The notes under the pieces: generated by a model | What the model saw: only the letters and a program-made list of their open reading frames with translations | What the model was told of the DNA's origin: nothing | Database searches by the model: none | Made by a program: the position numbers and the translations under genes | Shown: positions 29,044 to 36,932 of the stretch, in pieces | How the letters are laid out: each line of letters opens with the position of its first letter | Position numbering within the stretch: position 1 is the first letter of the stretch | Origin: Mesorhizobium sp. B2-7-2 | GTDB taxonomy: Bacteria > Pseudomonadota > Alphaproteobacteria > Rhizobiales > Rhizobiaceae | DNA length: 64,000 nt | Reading direction: 5' to 3' | Assembly (NCBI RefSeq): GCF_006440775.1 | Contig: NZ_VFTZ01000003.1 | Span: forward strand, 1 to 64,000

Positions 29044-29308
29044 GCTTTTTTGCCTCGTCGATAAACGACACGAGTTTTCGAATATATACGGGCTTGATCG
29101 GGCGTTTGAAAGGCACCGTCAAAATGTCAGCCATTGCCGTGTGGTAGATCTTGTAATGCGAACCGCCCGATCTCGGCGGCACGCATTGAATGCCGGCCTC
29201 GTCGCAAACTGCCTTAACATCTCGCATCGACCAGTCGCCGCGAGGATTGCGGCGCATTTGTTCGAGTCTCTTGCTCACGAAAGTCGTTCCGGGGCGTTCG
29301 ATGCTCAC
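29027..29308 (-). CDS. HicA-like toxin (mRNA interferase)
   Basis: A 93-residue HicA-type dsRBD-like toxin that would bind and cut mRNA. The catalytic His lies in SGGSHYKIYH, and the C-terminal LTVPFKRPIKPVYIRKLVSF is the family pattern. The N-terminal KRLEQMRRNPRGDW belongs to the longer HicA subgroup. The start appears to be GTG at 29308, which overlaps the stop codon of the DUF937 gene in GTGA. An ATG at residue 18 is an alternative. Order (toxin then antitoxin) is the usual one for hicAB. Confidence 0.8.
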   Translation of the reverse strand: MSIERPGTTFVSKRLEQMRRNPRGDWSMRDVKAVCDEAGIQCVPPRSGGSHYKIYHTAMADILTVPFKRPIKPVYIRKLVSFIDEAKKHDGQA

Positions 29309-30327
29309 CGCCGGTCCATGTCGCGCTTGAACTGATCGAAGATCGTCCCGACGCTCTTCTCATATTCGTCGCGCTGCTGGGCACCGGTCTCGAACATCTT
29401 GCCGAAGATATCGTCGAACGGGTTTCGTGGCCGGCCGCTCGGATTGTTTTGCGGCTGTTGCGGCGCGCTTGGCTGCGGTTGGCGCTGCTGCGGCTGCGGC
29501 GCCGGTTGTTCCCCAGGCATGCCGAAGCCGCCGCCGCCCTGGCGCAGCATCTCCTCGAAGATCTTGCCGAGCGGGTTATCGCCATAGGGACTTTGCGTCT
29601 GCTGCGGCTGCGGCTGCTGAGTCGTGCCGCCGCCGAACATATCCTGCAGCACCTTGCCGAGCGGGTTTTCGCCGTACGGACTGGGCGCCTGCTGGGGCTG
29701 GGTTTGCGGCTGCGGCGCGCCGCCGCCGAACATATCCTGCAGCACTTTGCCGAGCGGGTTCTCGCCATAGGGCGGCGGCTGCGGCGCCTGGCGTGTCTGC
29801 GGCGCTGGCGCGAGGCCGCCTTGGCGCATCATCTGCTCGATGATCTCGCCGAGCGGATTGCCGCTGCCGCCGAAGCCGGCAGCCTGCATCTGCCTCCCAC
29901 TCAATTGATTGTTGGTCTGTTTGAACAGCCCGCCCATCATCATCGAGGCCATGGCCGGCAGCATCTGTTGCAGCACCTGCTGGCTCAATCCCGTCGCCTG
30001 CGCGGCTTGGGCTGCCACGGCGCGCGACAAATCCTTCGAGCCGAACAGATGGCCGAGAATGCCGTTGCCCTCATCGATGCCTTGCGGCGAAAAGGCCCTC
30101 GTGGCGTCCTCGAAATACTTGGCGTGCTGGCCGCTTGCCATCGCCGTCATGAACGCACCCATCCCGTAGGGATCGGCGGTGTTGCGCTGCAGCCCTTGCG
30201 AGAATGCCGGCAGCAGCGCCTGCACCGCGGCCTGCGTCTGCTGCATCGAAAGCCCATATTGCTGTGCCAGCGCCTGCATGCCGGCGCCGTTCTGGGCCTG
30301 GGCGAAAATGTCGAACAGGGAAGGCAT
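29305..30327 (-). CDS. DUF937-like protein with NPLGK tandem repeats
   Basis: A 340-residue protein. Residues 1-135 form a DUF937/YidB-like helical domain (MPSLFDIFAQAQNGAGMQAL; LSQQVLQQMLPAMASMMMGG). The rest is a chain of five motifs of the form NPLGxIhxxMh: GNPLGEIIEQMM, ENPLGKVLQDMF twice, DNPLGKIFEEML and RNPFDDIFGKMF, separated by Pro/Gln-rich linkers of 15-35 residues. Two repeats are nearly identical over about 31 residues, which indicates recent duplication. GGAGGAGAA precedes the ATG. Its stop overlaps the start of the HicA-like gene, so the three genes probably share one mRNA. Function unknown. Confidence 0.75.
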   Translation of the reverse strand: MPSLFDIFAQAQNGAGMQALAQQYGLSMQQTQAAVQALLPAFSQGLQRNTADPYGMGAFMTAMASGQHAKYFEDATRAFSPQGIDEGNGILGHLFGSKDLSRAVAAQAAQATGLSQQVLQQMLPAMASMMMGGLFKQTNNQLSGRQMQAAGFGGSGNPLGEIIEQMMRQGGLAPAPQTRQAPQPPPYGENPLGKVLQDMFGGGAPQPQTQPQQAPSPYGENPLGKVLQDMFGGGTTQQPQPQQTQSPYGDNPLGKIFEEMLRQGGGGFGMPGEQPAPQPQQRQPQPSAPQQPQNNPSGRPRNPFDDIFGKMFETGAQQRDEYEKSVGTIFDQFKRDMDRR

Positions 30328-30429
30328 TTGGGTTCTCCTCCGAGAATATCCTCATCGGAGAGCCTAGTTCGTTTCCATCACCGATTGAAGCGGCTTTTGG
30401 CGCCCAACCGCTCGGCGCATGCCGGACGG

Positions 30430-31803
30430 TTAATACGCATATTCCATGAACACCGGCTCGATCGAGCCGCCCCAACGCGTGTGGTAGGCCGACAGCATCT
30501 CCTCGGCGCTGGTGGTGCCGCGCGCGACCACTTCGTCGAGCGTGTTGAGGAACGACGTCTCGTCATAGCCGTCGCGATTCTTCTTGCCGCGATTCTTCAG
30601 GCCCGTGCGCGAGATGGCAAGCACGTCGCGGGCGACATCGCGCAAGGTGGCGTTGCGGAACGGCGCCGCGATGCCTTGCTCCGGCACGGCGTTGCGCATC
30701 GCCAGCGCTTCCTCGTAGGTCCAGCTCGCCGTCAACGTCTCGGCGGCGTCCAGCGCCTGCTCGTCGTAGAGCAACCCGACCCAGAAGGCGGGCAGGGCGC
30801 AGATGCGCCGCCACGGCCCGCCGTCGGCGCCGCGCATTTCGAGGAAACGCTTCAGGCGCACATCCGGGAATAGGGTCGAGAGATGATTTGCCCAGTCGCC
30901 CATGGTCGGCAGGCCGTCAGGGAGTTCATTGCGGGCGGCGCCCGCCATGAACTGTCGGAACGTATAGCGCGTCATATCGTGATAGTGGCCGTCGCGTATA
31001 ACGAAATACATCGGCACGTCGAGCGCCCATTCGACATAGTCGGCGAAGCCGAAATCCGGCGAGAAGCAGAATTCGAGCATGCCGGAGCGCTGGTTGTCGG
31101 TGTCGCGCCAGATGTCGCCGCGCCAGCTCTGCAGCCCGTTCGGCTGGCTCTCGGTGAAGGGCGAGTTGGCAAACAGCGCCGTCGACAGCGGCTGCAGCTT
31201 CAGCGACACCTGCATCTTGCGACGCATGTCGGCTTCGCTCTCGAAGTCGAGATTCACCTGGATCGTGCAGGTGCGATACATCATGTCAAGGCCCTTGGTG
31301 CCGACCTTCGGCATGTAGCGCGTCATGATCTCGTAGCGCGACTTCGGCATTTTCGGCGTGTCGGCCAGCGACCATTTCGGGCTGCCGCCGAGGCCGAGGA
31401 AGCGGATGCCGAGCGGCTCGGCGATCTCGCGCACCTGCGCCAGATGAGCGTTGCCCTCGCGACAGGTCTGATGGATCGATTCCAACGGCGCGCCGGAAAG
31501 CTCGAACTGGCCGCCGGGCTCCAGCGAGATCGCACCCTGGCCGGTCGGCTCGACCAGGCCGATGATGCGGCCCGCATCCATGATCGGATCCCAGCCGAGT
31601 TTTTCCCGCATTCCCTCGAGGATGGCGCGGATGCCGCGCTCGCCGCCATAGGGCACCGGCGCGTTGCCGTCGACATAGAAGGGGAACTTCTCATGCTCGG
31701 TGCCGATGCGCCATTTGTCGCGCGGCTTGTTGCCGTCGGCCAGATAGCCGACAAGTTCGTCGACGCCTTCGATGAGCTGGGTATCGGTCGTGTCGCGCGC
31801 CAT
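30430..31803 (-). CDS. gshA: Glutamate--cysteine ligase (plant/alphaproteobacterial type)
   Basis: The first, rate-limiting step of glutathione synthesis: ATP, glutamate and cysteine to gamma-glutamylcysteine; cytoplasmic. The 457-residue sequence is of the GCS2/plant type shared by alphaproteobacteria, with RIGTEHEKFPF, EPGGQFELSGAPLESIHQTC and MYRTCTIQVNLDFESEADMR. Plant enzymes of this type are controlled by a disulfide switch; the two conserved switch Cys residues were not verified here. The start ATG at 31803 is unambiguous. It lies downstream of rsmE on the same strand, separated by 241 bp containing direct repeats. Confidence 0.95.
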   Translation of the reverse strand: MARDTTDTQLIEGVDELVGYLADGNKPRDKWRIGTEHEKFPFYVDGNAPVPYGGERGIRAILEGMREKLGWDPIMDAGRIIGLVEPTGQGAISLEPGGQFELSGAPLESIHQTCREGNAHLAQVREIAEPLGIRFLGLGGSPKWSLADTPKMPKSRYEIMTRYMPKVGTKGLDMMYRTCTIQVNLDFESEADMRRKMQVSLKLQPLSTALFANSPFTESQPNGLQSWRGDIWRDTDNQRSGMLEFCFSPDFGFADYVEWALDVPMYFVIRDGHYHDMTRYTFRQFMAGAARNELPDGLPTMGDWANHLSTLFPDVRLKRFLEMRGADGGPWRRICALPAFWVGLLYDEQALDAAETLTASWTYEEALAMRNAVPEQGIAAPFRNATLRDVARDVLAISRTGLKNRGKKNRDGYDETSFLNTLDEVVARGTTSAEEMLSAYHTRWGGSIEPVFMEYAY

Positions 31804-31977
31804 TTAGAAAGCCCTCCGCAGCCATCAGCTGGCCGCCGGGCGCTAGATGGACGAAATGTCAGTAGCCGATCAAGCGAAAAATCCTGAGCCACGGCTCAAC
31901 TGGATTTGATCTGCATGGCTCGCCTTCCCTTTCCCCTCGGGGACATTCCGAACCCCCTCGCGCAAAACGCGCAAAAC

Positions 31978-32014
31978 TGTTCGCGATGTCCTCGCACACC
32001 TGTTCGCGATATCC
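31978..32014. repeat. Pair of 15-bp direct repeats upstream of gshA
   Basis: CTGTTCGCGATGTCC (31978-31992) and CTGTTCGCGATATCC (32000-32014) differ at one base and start 22 bp apart, two helical turns. This spacing would suit a dimeric regulator on one DNA face. They lie about 175 bp upstream of the gshA start and just after the end of rsmE. Confidence 0.6.
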
Positions 32015-32044
32015 CCGTTCCAAACAAAGGGAGAAGGCAAGGTC

Positions 32045-32779
32045 CTACCAATCGCCGATCGTCGCCTGGATCACCGCCAATGCCGCCACCGCCGCGGTGT
32101 CGGCGCGCAGGATGCGCGGCCCGAGCGGGATGGCGGTGACGAATGACAAGGCCCTCAGCATCTTGCGCTCGTCCTCGGAAAATCCGCCTTCCGGACCGAC
32201 CAGAAGCGCAAGTTTCTTCTCGTTTGCCGCTTGCAAGGCCGGCAGCGGATTGTTGGTCGAGGCATCCTCGTCGCAAAAGATCAGCCGTCGCTCCCGATCC
32301 CAACTGGCGAGCAGCCGTTCCAGCTTCTCCGCCTCGCGCACCTCAGGCACCGCCAGGATGCCGCATTGCTCGGCCGCCTCGACGACATTGGCGCGCAGCC
32401 GTTCGATGCCGGGCTTCGTCACCTGCGTGTGCTGGGTGATGACAGGCTGCAGTATGCCTGCTCCCATCTCGACCGCTTTCTGCACAAGGTAATCGAGCCG
32501 GCCCTGCTTCAGCGGCGCGAAGCAATAGACGAGATCGGGCAGCGGCGGCTGCGGCCGCTGCAGGTCCAGCACCTTCAGCCGGACCGCCTTCTTGGACTTC
32601 GCAGCGACCGACGCCGACCATTCGCCGTCGCGGCCGTTGAAAAGCAGCACCTCGGCGCCTTCGCCGAGCCGCAGCACATGGGCGAGATAATGGCTCTGCT
32701 GCTGTCCGGCGTCGAATTCGAGGCCGGGTCCGAGATCGTCAGGCACGAACAGCCGCTGCATTTTGTAGTTGGCGCGCAT
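32045..32779 (-). CDS. rsmE: 16S rRNA (uracil(1498)-N(3))-methyltransferase
   Basis: Methylates U1498 in the 30S decoding region using S-adenosylmethionine; 244 residues, SPOUT fold. The knot motifs are [13 protein letters not shown] and [11 protein letters not shown] near the C-terminus, and the N-terminal PUA-like domain contains [20 protein letters not shown]. The start at 32779 gives [11 protein letters not shown]; it has no clear Shine-Dalgarno sequence, and neither does the alternative Met seven residues in. A dispersed palindromic repeat begins 7 bp upstream. Gene order rsmE-gshA is common in rhizobia. Confidence 0.93.
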   Translation of the reverse strand: MRANYKMQRLFVPDDLGPGLEFDAGQQQSHYLAHVLRLGEGAEVLLFNGRDGEWSASVAAKSKKAVRLKVLDLQRPQPPLPDLVYCFAPLKQGRLDYLVQKAVEMGAGILQPVITQHTQVTKPGIERLRANVVEAAEQCGILAVPEVREAEKLERLLASWDRERRLIFCDEDASTNNPLPALQAANEKKLALLVGPEGGFSEDERKMLRALSFVTAIPLGPRILRADTAAVAALAVIQATIGDW

Positions 32780-32785
32780 GGCCCA

Positions 32786-32887
32786 AGCAGGTTCCGCAAA
32801 AGTGTCTCGCGGTTTTGCGATCAGAACCTGCGAAAAACAAGGGAATCTAAGCAGATATTCGTGGGACATCCCACGATATCTGCTTAG
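32786..32887. repeat. Bipartite palindromic repeat upstream of rsmE
   Basis: Hairpin one has arms AGCAGGTTC and GAACCTGC (32787-32795, 32824-32831), with inner CGCAAAA and TTTTGCG and a core AAAAGTG...GCGGTTTT. A GAAAAACAA spacer follows. Hairpin two is a 19-20-bp inverted repeat with a one-base bulge (32847-32866, 32869-32887). The arrangement, hairpin, AAAACAA-type spacer, hairpin, is the same as at 7519-7624, with different arm sequences. Confidence 0.7.
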
Positions 32888-32911
32888 GAACGAGCGAGGC
32901 CGGCTGCGGCA

Positions 32912-33559
32912 TCAAATATCGGCGGTCGGATGCCAGACAGGCGCAAAGCCTTGCCGCAATACCGCAATGGTGGTCGCCGGCGTCAGCAGGCGCAGCGACC
33001 CGCCGGTGAGGCGATCGAAGGCGATGGGACTCGAATGACCCGCGAACGACCATTTGCGTGCCTTGCCGCCGCGCAGCGCATAGGCAGCGTCGCCCTGCGC
33101 TACCACCGTTCCATCCGGCAAGCCTCCGAGCTCCGGCGCGGTCACGGAAGGCGGCCGTCCGCCGGAAGCCAGCCGCTCCTTGTGCAGCCGTTTGTCGACC
33201 ATCGGCGCGCGCGGTTCGTCGATCCCGAACGCCTTGCCGAAACGGCTGACGAAGTCGGTCGCCCGTTCACGCCGGCAGAAGAAGCAGGGCCGGTGGCCGG
33301 CGGCCAGCGCCGTCACCTCGTCGAGGAAGAACAGCTCCGTCCAACCTGCCTTTCCGCCAGGCCGGTTGCGACCCATCGGCTCGCGCCCCACATTGCCGAA
33401 TTCGCAGGCACAGATGATCCAGGCCGGCAAGGCCCAGCGCTTCCTCAGCAGCGTCTTCGTCTCGGGGTCATGGATGATGCCGCGATTGCCGGTGAACAGG
33501 CCGCGTTCCGGCACGGCATGGATGGCGCCGAAGGGATCGACCCGGTTCTGCAGTGGCAT
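32912..33559 (-). CDS. Conserved protein of unknown function with CxxC motif
   Basis: A 215-residue protein. A single CFFC (in RPCFFCRRE, near residue 91) gives one potential metal or redox pair; another Cys pair (ICACEF) lies near 50. So up to four cysteines could bind zinc. The rest is mixed, with Gly/Pro-rich loops (RNRPGGKAGWTELFFLDE). No signal peptide or membrane helix. I do not recognise the family. The ATG at 33559 has GAGAGAAAG just upstream and is preferred to one at 33580. It is divergent from the amidotransferase gene. Confidence 0.75.
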   Translation of the reverse strand: MPLQNRVDPFGAIHAVPERGLFTGNRGIIHDPETKTLLRKRWALPAWIICACEFGNVGREPMGRNRPGGKAGWTELFFLDEVTALAAGHRPCFFCRRERATDFVSRFGKAFGIDEPRAPMVDKRLHKERLASGGRPPSVTAPELGGLPDGTVVAQGDAAYALRGGKARKWSFAGHSSPIAFDRLTGGSLRLLTPATTIAVLRQGFAPVWHPTADI

Positions 33560-33644
33560 AGCTTTCTCTCCGGCACGCATCTTGGCTGAAACACGGGCCG
33601 CATGATATCGCTCGCCCCAGCGTTTTCATGTCAGCAGGTTTTCG

Positions 33645-34343
33645 ATGCGGGTTTTGGTCGTCCAGAATTTCGACAATGAGGGCCTTGGCCAGATCGGCGC
33701 TGCCCTTGTGGAAGCCGGCGCCGATATCGACCTGCGCAAGCCCTATCGCGGCGATACTCTGCCCGGCGACAGCACCGAGCACGATGCCATCGTGGTGCTT
33801 GGCGGCGCCCAGAACGCGCTCGATGACGAGATCTGCCCCTACTTCCCCGCATTGCTCGACCTGACCCGCGATTTCGCCGACAAGGACCGTTCGGTTCTCG
33901 GCATCTGTCTAGGCAGTCAGCTTCTGGCGCGGGCTTTCGGCGGCACCAACCAGATCGGCGGCGCCACCGAGTTCGGCTGGCATAAGGTGTCGCTGACGCC
34001 GGCCGCCAAATCGGATCCGGTCCTGGCGGCGATGCCCGAGAAATTCCCGATCTTCGAATGGCATGACGACACGTTCGGCCTGCCGGAAAACGCCGTGCGG
34101 CTCGCCTGCAGCGCGGTCGCCGAAAACCAGGCCTTCCGCCTCGGCCGCGCCGTCTACGGCTTCCAGTTCCACTTCGAGGCGGATACGCCGATGGTGCGCG
34201 ACTGGAGCACCTCCTTCGCATCGCTGATCGGGGAACGCCATCCCGATTGGGCCGGCAAGCTTGATGACGAGATGGCCCGCAACGGGCCCGATGCCGACGC
34301 CGCGGGGCTCGCCATTGCCCGCGCCTGGGTGGCGACGATCTAA
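33645..34343 (+). CDS. Class I glutamine amidotransferase-like protein
   Basis: A stand-alone class I glutaminase-fold protein of 232 residues. The nucleophile elbow GICLGSQLLA places Cys at residue 88, and FQFHFE supplies His176 and Glu178, so the Cys-His-Glu triad is complete. It resembles the GMP-synthase-related group of unknown substrate rather than guaA itself, because no synthetase domain is present. The oxyanion loop is VVLGGAQN. It might act on gamma-glutamyl compounds. The gene is isolated. Confidence 0.87.
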   Translation: MRVLVVQNFDNEGLGQIGAALVEAGADIDLRKPYRGDTLPGDSTEHDAIVVLGGAQNALDDEICPYFPALLDLTRDFADKDRSVLGICLGSQLLARAFGGTNQIGGATEFGWHKVSLTPAAKSDPVLAAMPEKFPIFEWHDDTFGLPENAVRLACSAVAENQAFRLGRAVYGFQFHFEADTPMVRDWSTSFASLIGERHPDWAGKLDDEMARNGPDADAAGLAIARAWVATI

Positions 34344-34658
34344 ACGATCGAAATTGGCTGGAGTCATGCCAAAGCCGCAAATGACGTAACGCCGCACAAT
34401 GGATCACGGGCCCTGTCGTAACAGGGGTGCCCTCCAGACTTGGCCGGTGTGAAAAAGTCCGGCGTAGTCGTCATATGACGACTGCGGAGTCTGTGATCCT
34501 GCCTTTCATTGGTTACCGGGTTCAAATCGAGCACGCGGAAGGCGTGCGCGAAGGCGCATGGAGGTATCCGGCTTGGGTGACAGGGCCGAGAGTCTTTTGA
34601 TCGCCGCGGGCGGACCCTTGGGTAATTGCTTGGTGTCGCTCTTGAGGCAGGGGTTTTC
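34344..34658. other. 315-bp intergenic region upstream of the repeat protein
   Basis: No gene is supported. The region contains the 18-bp palindrome at 34466-34483 and ends with GAGGCAGGGG before the ATG at 34659. The remainder is of normal composition, without other recognised motifs. Confidence 0.5.
34466..34483. promoter_or_regulatory. Perfect 18-bp palindrome (candidate operator)
   Basis: AGTCGTCATATGACGACT is identical to its own reverse complement. It lies 175 bp upstream of the minisatellite protein gene and 123 bp after the amidotransferase. A dimeric regulator site is plausible; no matching regulator can be named. Confidence 0.45.
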
Positions 34659-35090
34659 ATGCGGATTGTGGGGTTTGTCGTCGGATACGCGGTCGTTGCC
34701 GGTGGTGCTTGCGCGGCGGCCGCGCACGTCGCGAGCGATTTGCGGCAGTTGGTGAATTCGGCGGCGGGAGCGCCTGTGATCCATCTGGCCTCCTTCTGCG
34801 CGTCCCCCGGTCGCTGCGAATCCGGCGGCGGCAGTGGCGCTGAGCATCGTCCCGCGAGGACGAGCAGCGGCGGATCGAGCAGCAGCGGCACCTCCGGCGG
34901 GACGAGCGGCGGCACTTCCGGCGGGACGAGCAGCGGCACTTCCAGCGGGACGAGCGGCGTCACTTCCGGCGGGACGAGCGGCGGCACCTCGGGCGGGACG
35001 AGCGGGGGCACCTCCGGTGGGACGAGCGGAGGCACCTCGGGCGGGACGAGCGGCGGCACCTCGGGCGGCACCAGCGGCACCAGTGGCTGA
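34659..35090 (+). CDS. Exported Gly/Ser/Thr-repeat protein
   Basis: A 143-residue protein with a signal-like N-terminus (MRIVGFVVGYAVVAGGACAA) followed by about 50 ordinary residues and a silk-like C-terminal half of GTSG tetrapeptides. A cysteine at about 18 sits within the hydrophobic stretch, and two more occur at 47 and 52 (CASPGRC). The repeat is encoded by a 24-bp minisatellite. GAGGCAGGGG lies 5 bp before the ATG. The stop is four bases from the likely TTG start of the methyltransferase gene. The antisense frame would encode a Pro/Val-rich polypeptide but lacks an export signal. Function unknown. Confidence 0.55.
   Translation: MRIVGFVVGYAVVAGGACAAAAHVASDLRQLVNSAAGAPVIHLASFCASPGRCESGGGSGAEHRPARTSSGGSSSSGTSGGTSGGTSGGTSSGTSSGTSGVTSGGTSGGTSGGTSGGTSGGTSGGTSGGTSGGTSGGTSGTSG
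34899..35066. repeat. 24-bp minisatellite, seven units
   Basis: Seven contiguous 24-bp units, each starting GGGACGAGC, at 34899, 34923, 34947, 34971, 34995, 35019 and 35043, with a degenerate eighth to 35090. Each encodes the octapeptide GTSGGTSG or a close variant. Copy number is expected to vary between strains by slippage, always in frame. Confidence 0.9.
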
Positions 35091-35093
35091 GCC

Positions 35094-36377
35094 TTGCTGC
35101 ACGATGCGAAAACGTTGCGATTGAGCGCCCTGGATGCGCCTCCGCGATCGGCAACCGGGGCGTGGAGCGGCATCGCCGGTCTTGCGGCCATGATCGCGAC
35201 GGTCATCGCACTGCGTTCGTGGCAGCAGCCGGACTACATCAGGACGCTCGCCGTTCTTGCCGTCGTCGCGCTCGCCATGGTGGTGGTCGACCTGCAGGTC
35301 TATCGGGTCCAGCACAACGCCTCGTCGGGCCTGTCCGCCGCGCCGCAGCGACCGTCCGATATAAGGCGAATCCTCTACAAGCTGGCCGGGCTGTGGCTCA
35401 CCGTCGGCGTTGTCGCCGCGATCTACTGGCTGCTGCCGGTCTATTCCGATAGCTTTTACGATCCTTTCAAACAGGCGGCGCTCTACGGCCTGCCTGCGCT
35501 GGTGCTGCTTTCACCCGTCTACATCGCCTTTGTCGACCGCCTGCAGCGCCAGCCTGAGGACGCTTATGCCCAGCTGGGTCGCCTTGTCGCGGGCAACCGG
35601 CCAAGGGACTGGTCGATGCTAGCTGCGCACGGTCGAGGCTGGATCATCAAGGGCTTCTTCCTGCCGCTGATGTTCATCTACACCAACAATGACCTCGCCG
35701 CGCTCTGGGCACGCTCACCACTGGTGTCGATCGACAATTTCGAGCACTTCTTCTCCTTCGGCATCGACTTTCTTTATCTTGTCGACGTTCTCTTCGCGAC
35801 CGTCGCCTACACGCTCACCCTGCGCCTGACCGACAGCCATCTTCGCTCGGCCGAGCCAACCGTCAGCGGATGGGTGGTCTGCCTGTTCTGCTATCCGCCG
35901 TTCTGGAGCTCGGTCGGGGCCAAATATCTCGCCTTTGATCAGGACGACGCCTATTGGGGCCATTTCCTCGGATCTTACCCGCTGATCTACGGCCTCTGGG
36001 GCAGCATCATCCTAGCGCTGGTCCTGGTCTATACCTGGGCGACCGTCTCCTTCGGTCTGCGGTTCTCCAACCTTACCAATCGCGGCATCATCACCAACGG
36101 ACCGTACCGCTGGGTCAAGCATCCCGCCTATCTCTGTAAGAACATCAGCTGGTGGATGATCTCGATGCCGTTCCTCAGCACCCAGGGCTGGACCGTAGCC
36201 GTGCAGTCGTGCCTGCTGCTTGCCAGCGTAAACGCCCTCTACTGGCTACGCGCCGTCACGGAAGGGCGGCATCTAGCGGCCGACCCAGCTTATCGAGAAT
36301 ACCAGGATTTCATCACCCGCCGCGGTCTGTGGGCAAGGATTCGGCGAGGCTTGCCCTGGGTTGAAAGGGTAGCCTGA
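35094..36377 (+). CDS. Isoprenylcysteine carboxyl methyltransferase (ICMT/PEMT-like) family membrane protein
   Basis: A polytopic inner-membrane protein of about 427 residues with eight or more helices. The C-terminal 120 residues carry the ICMT/PEMT family pattern: GIITNGPYRWVKHPAYLCKN (SAM-binding RHPxY-like motif), then EYQDFITRRGLWARIRRGLP. The N-terminal two thirds (GLAAMIATVIALRS, IIKGFFLPLMFIYTNN) is an extra membrane domain not found in minimal ICMTs. There is no ATG near the front; TTG at 35094, four bases after the repeat-protein stop, is the best start. Substrate unknown; lipid or protein methylation are both possible. Confidence 0.75.
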   Translation: MLHDAKTLRLSALDAPPRSATGAWSGIAGLAAMIATVIALRSWQQPDYIRTLAVLAVVALAMVVVDLQVYRVQHNASSGLSAAPQRPSDIRRILYKLAGLWLTVGVVAAIYWLLPVYSDSFYDPFKQAALYGLPALVLLSPVYIAFVDRLQRQPEDAYAQLGRLVAGNRPRDWSMLAAHGRGWIIKGFFLPLMFIYTNNDLAALWARSPLVSIDNFEHFFSFGIDFLYLVDVLFATVAYTLTLRLTDSHLRSAEPTVSGWVVCLFCYPPFWSSVGAKYLAFDQDDAYWGHFLGSYPLIYGLWGSIILALVLVYTWATVSFGLRFSNLTNRGIITNGPYRWVKHPAYLCKNISWWMISMPFLSTQGWTVAVQSCLLLASVNALYWLRAVTEGRHLAADPAYREYQDFITRRGLWARIRRGLPWVERVA

Positions 36378-36645
36378 CCCGAAGCGTGGCATAATTGGCA
36401 CGCGGCACCGGTTCCGCCTGGGGAAAACCTGCTTCATGCTTGGCTTGTGCTCGCCTGCCATCTTAGAAGGCGCCCGCCCTGTATCGTCCGTGCAACCGCG
36501 ATGAACCTTCTGTGTGATCCAAGCGACACACCGGCGATACAGAATCTGCCTAGAAGCGCGAAATCGTCGAAACATTGAGACGCATTTTATCGTTTCAACG
36601 CATTGGTAACCGCCTCGTGCACAGATGCAGAAAGCTCAACCAGAG
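36378..36645. other. Intergenic region with inverted repeats
   Basis: CTGTATCG (36479-36486) and CGATACAG (36535-36542) form the arms of an imperfect hairpin, with GTGTG/CACAC inside. No gene is supported here. It may be another palindromic repeat element. Confidence 0.4.
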
Positions 36646-36786
36646 ATGACGTCCGTGAAAGCAGCGCTTTTGTCCTTTGTCATGCTGTCTGCCATCGTGC
36701 TCTGCGGCCTCGGCATTTATGCCGCCGATGCAGCGACAAACCACCGGGCCGTCGACGGCTACGGCGTCACCGCCTCGCTCAACTAG
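36646..36786 (+). CDS. Small single-helix membrane or exported protein
   Basis: A 46-residue reading frame: a short basic start (MTSVKAA), one hydrophobic segment LLSFVMLSAIVLCGLGIYAA (residues 8-27), and a polar tail ending GYGVTASLN. Could be a one-helix inner-membrane protein or a small secreted peptide with the cleavage site at YAA/DA. A GTG nine bases downstream is an alternative start. No strong ribosome site is visible. Many rhizobial small proteins have this form. Confidence 0.45.
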   Translation: MTSVKAALLSFVMLSAIVLCGLGIYAADAATNHRAVDGYGVTASLN

Positions 36787-36836
36787 ACCTGACCTCTCGG
36801 TTGAGGGGTGGATCTCCGCGTCGGGATCTGGCTTTG

Positions 36837-36880
36837 AGCAATTCCAGGAAAGTGTGAAACGGTTCCGTCCTGAATTGCGT
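36837..36880. repeat. Dispersed palindromic repeat, AGCAATTCC family
   Basis: AGCAATTCCAGGAAAGTG, then AAACGGTTCCGTCC, then GAATTGCGT. Outer arms GCAATTC and GAATTGC are complementary. It lies between the small membrane protein and the convergent LuxR gene. Confidence 0.8.
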
Positions 36881-36932
36881 CAAGACAAAGCGCGGTTCTG
36901 CGTTCGTGAAACGATGAACCGGTGCAGGCCGC

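Noticed and set aside
34899..35090. Array of 24-bp repeats as a CRISPR
   Set aside because: Units are directly adjacent with no unique spacers, and no cas gene is near; it is an in-frame coding minisatellite.
34364..35206. Minus-strand frame encoding Pro-Leu-Val-Pro-Pro-Glu-Val repeats
   Set aside because: It is the antisense reading of the GTSG minisatellite. The plus-strand frame has a ribosome site and a signal-like N-terminus and is coupled to the next gene.
36378..36470. Possible sigma-54 promoter near TGGCACGCGGCAC
   Set aside because: The TGGCAC element lacks a proper TTGC element at the required spacing.
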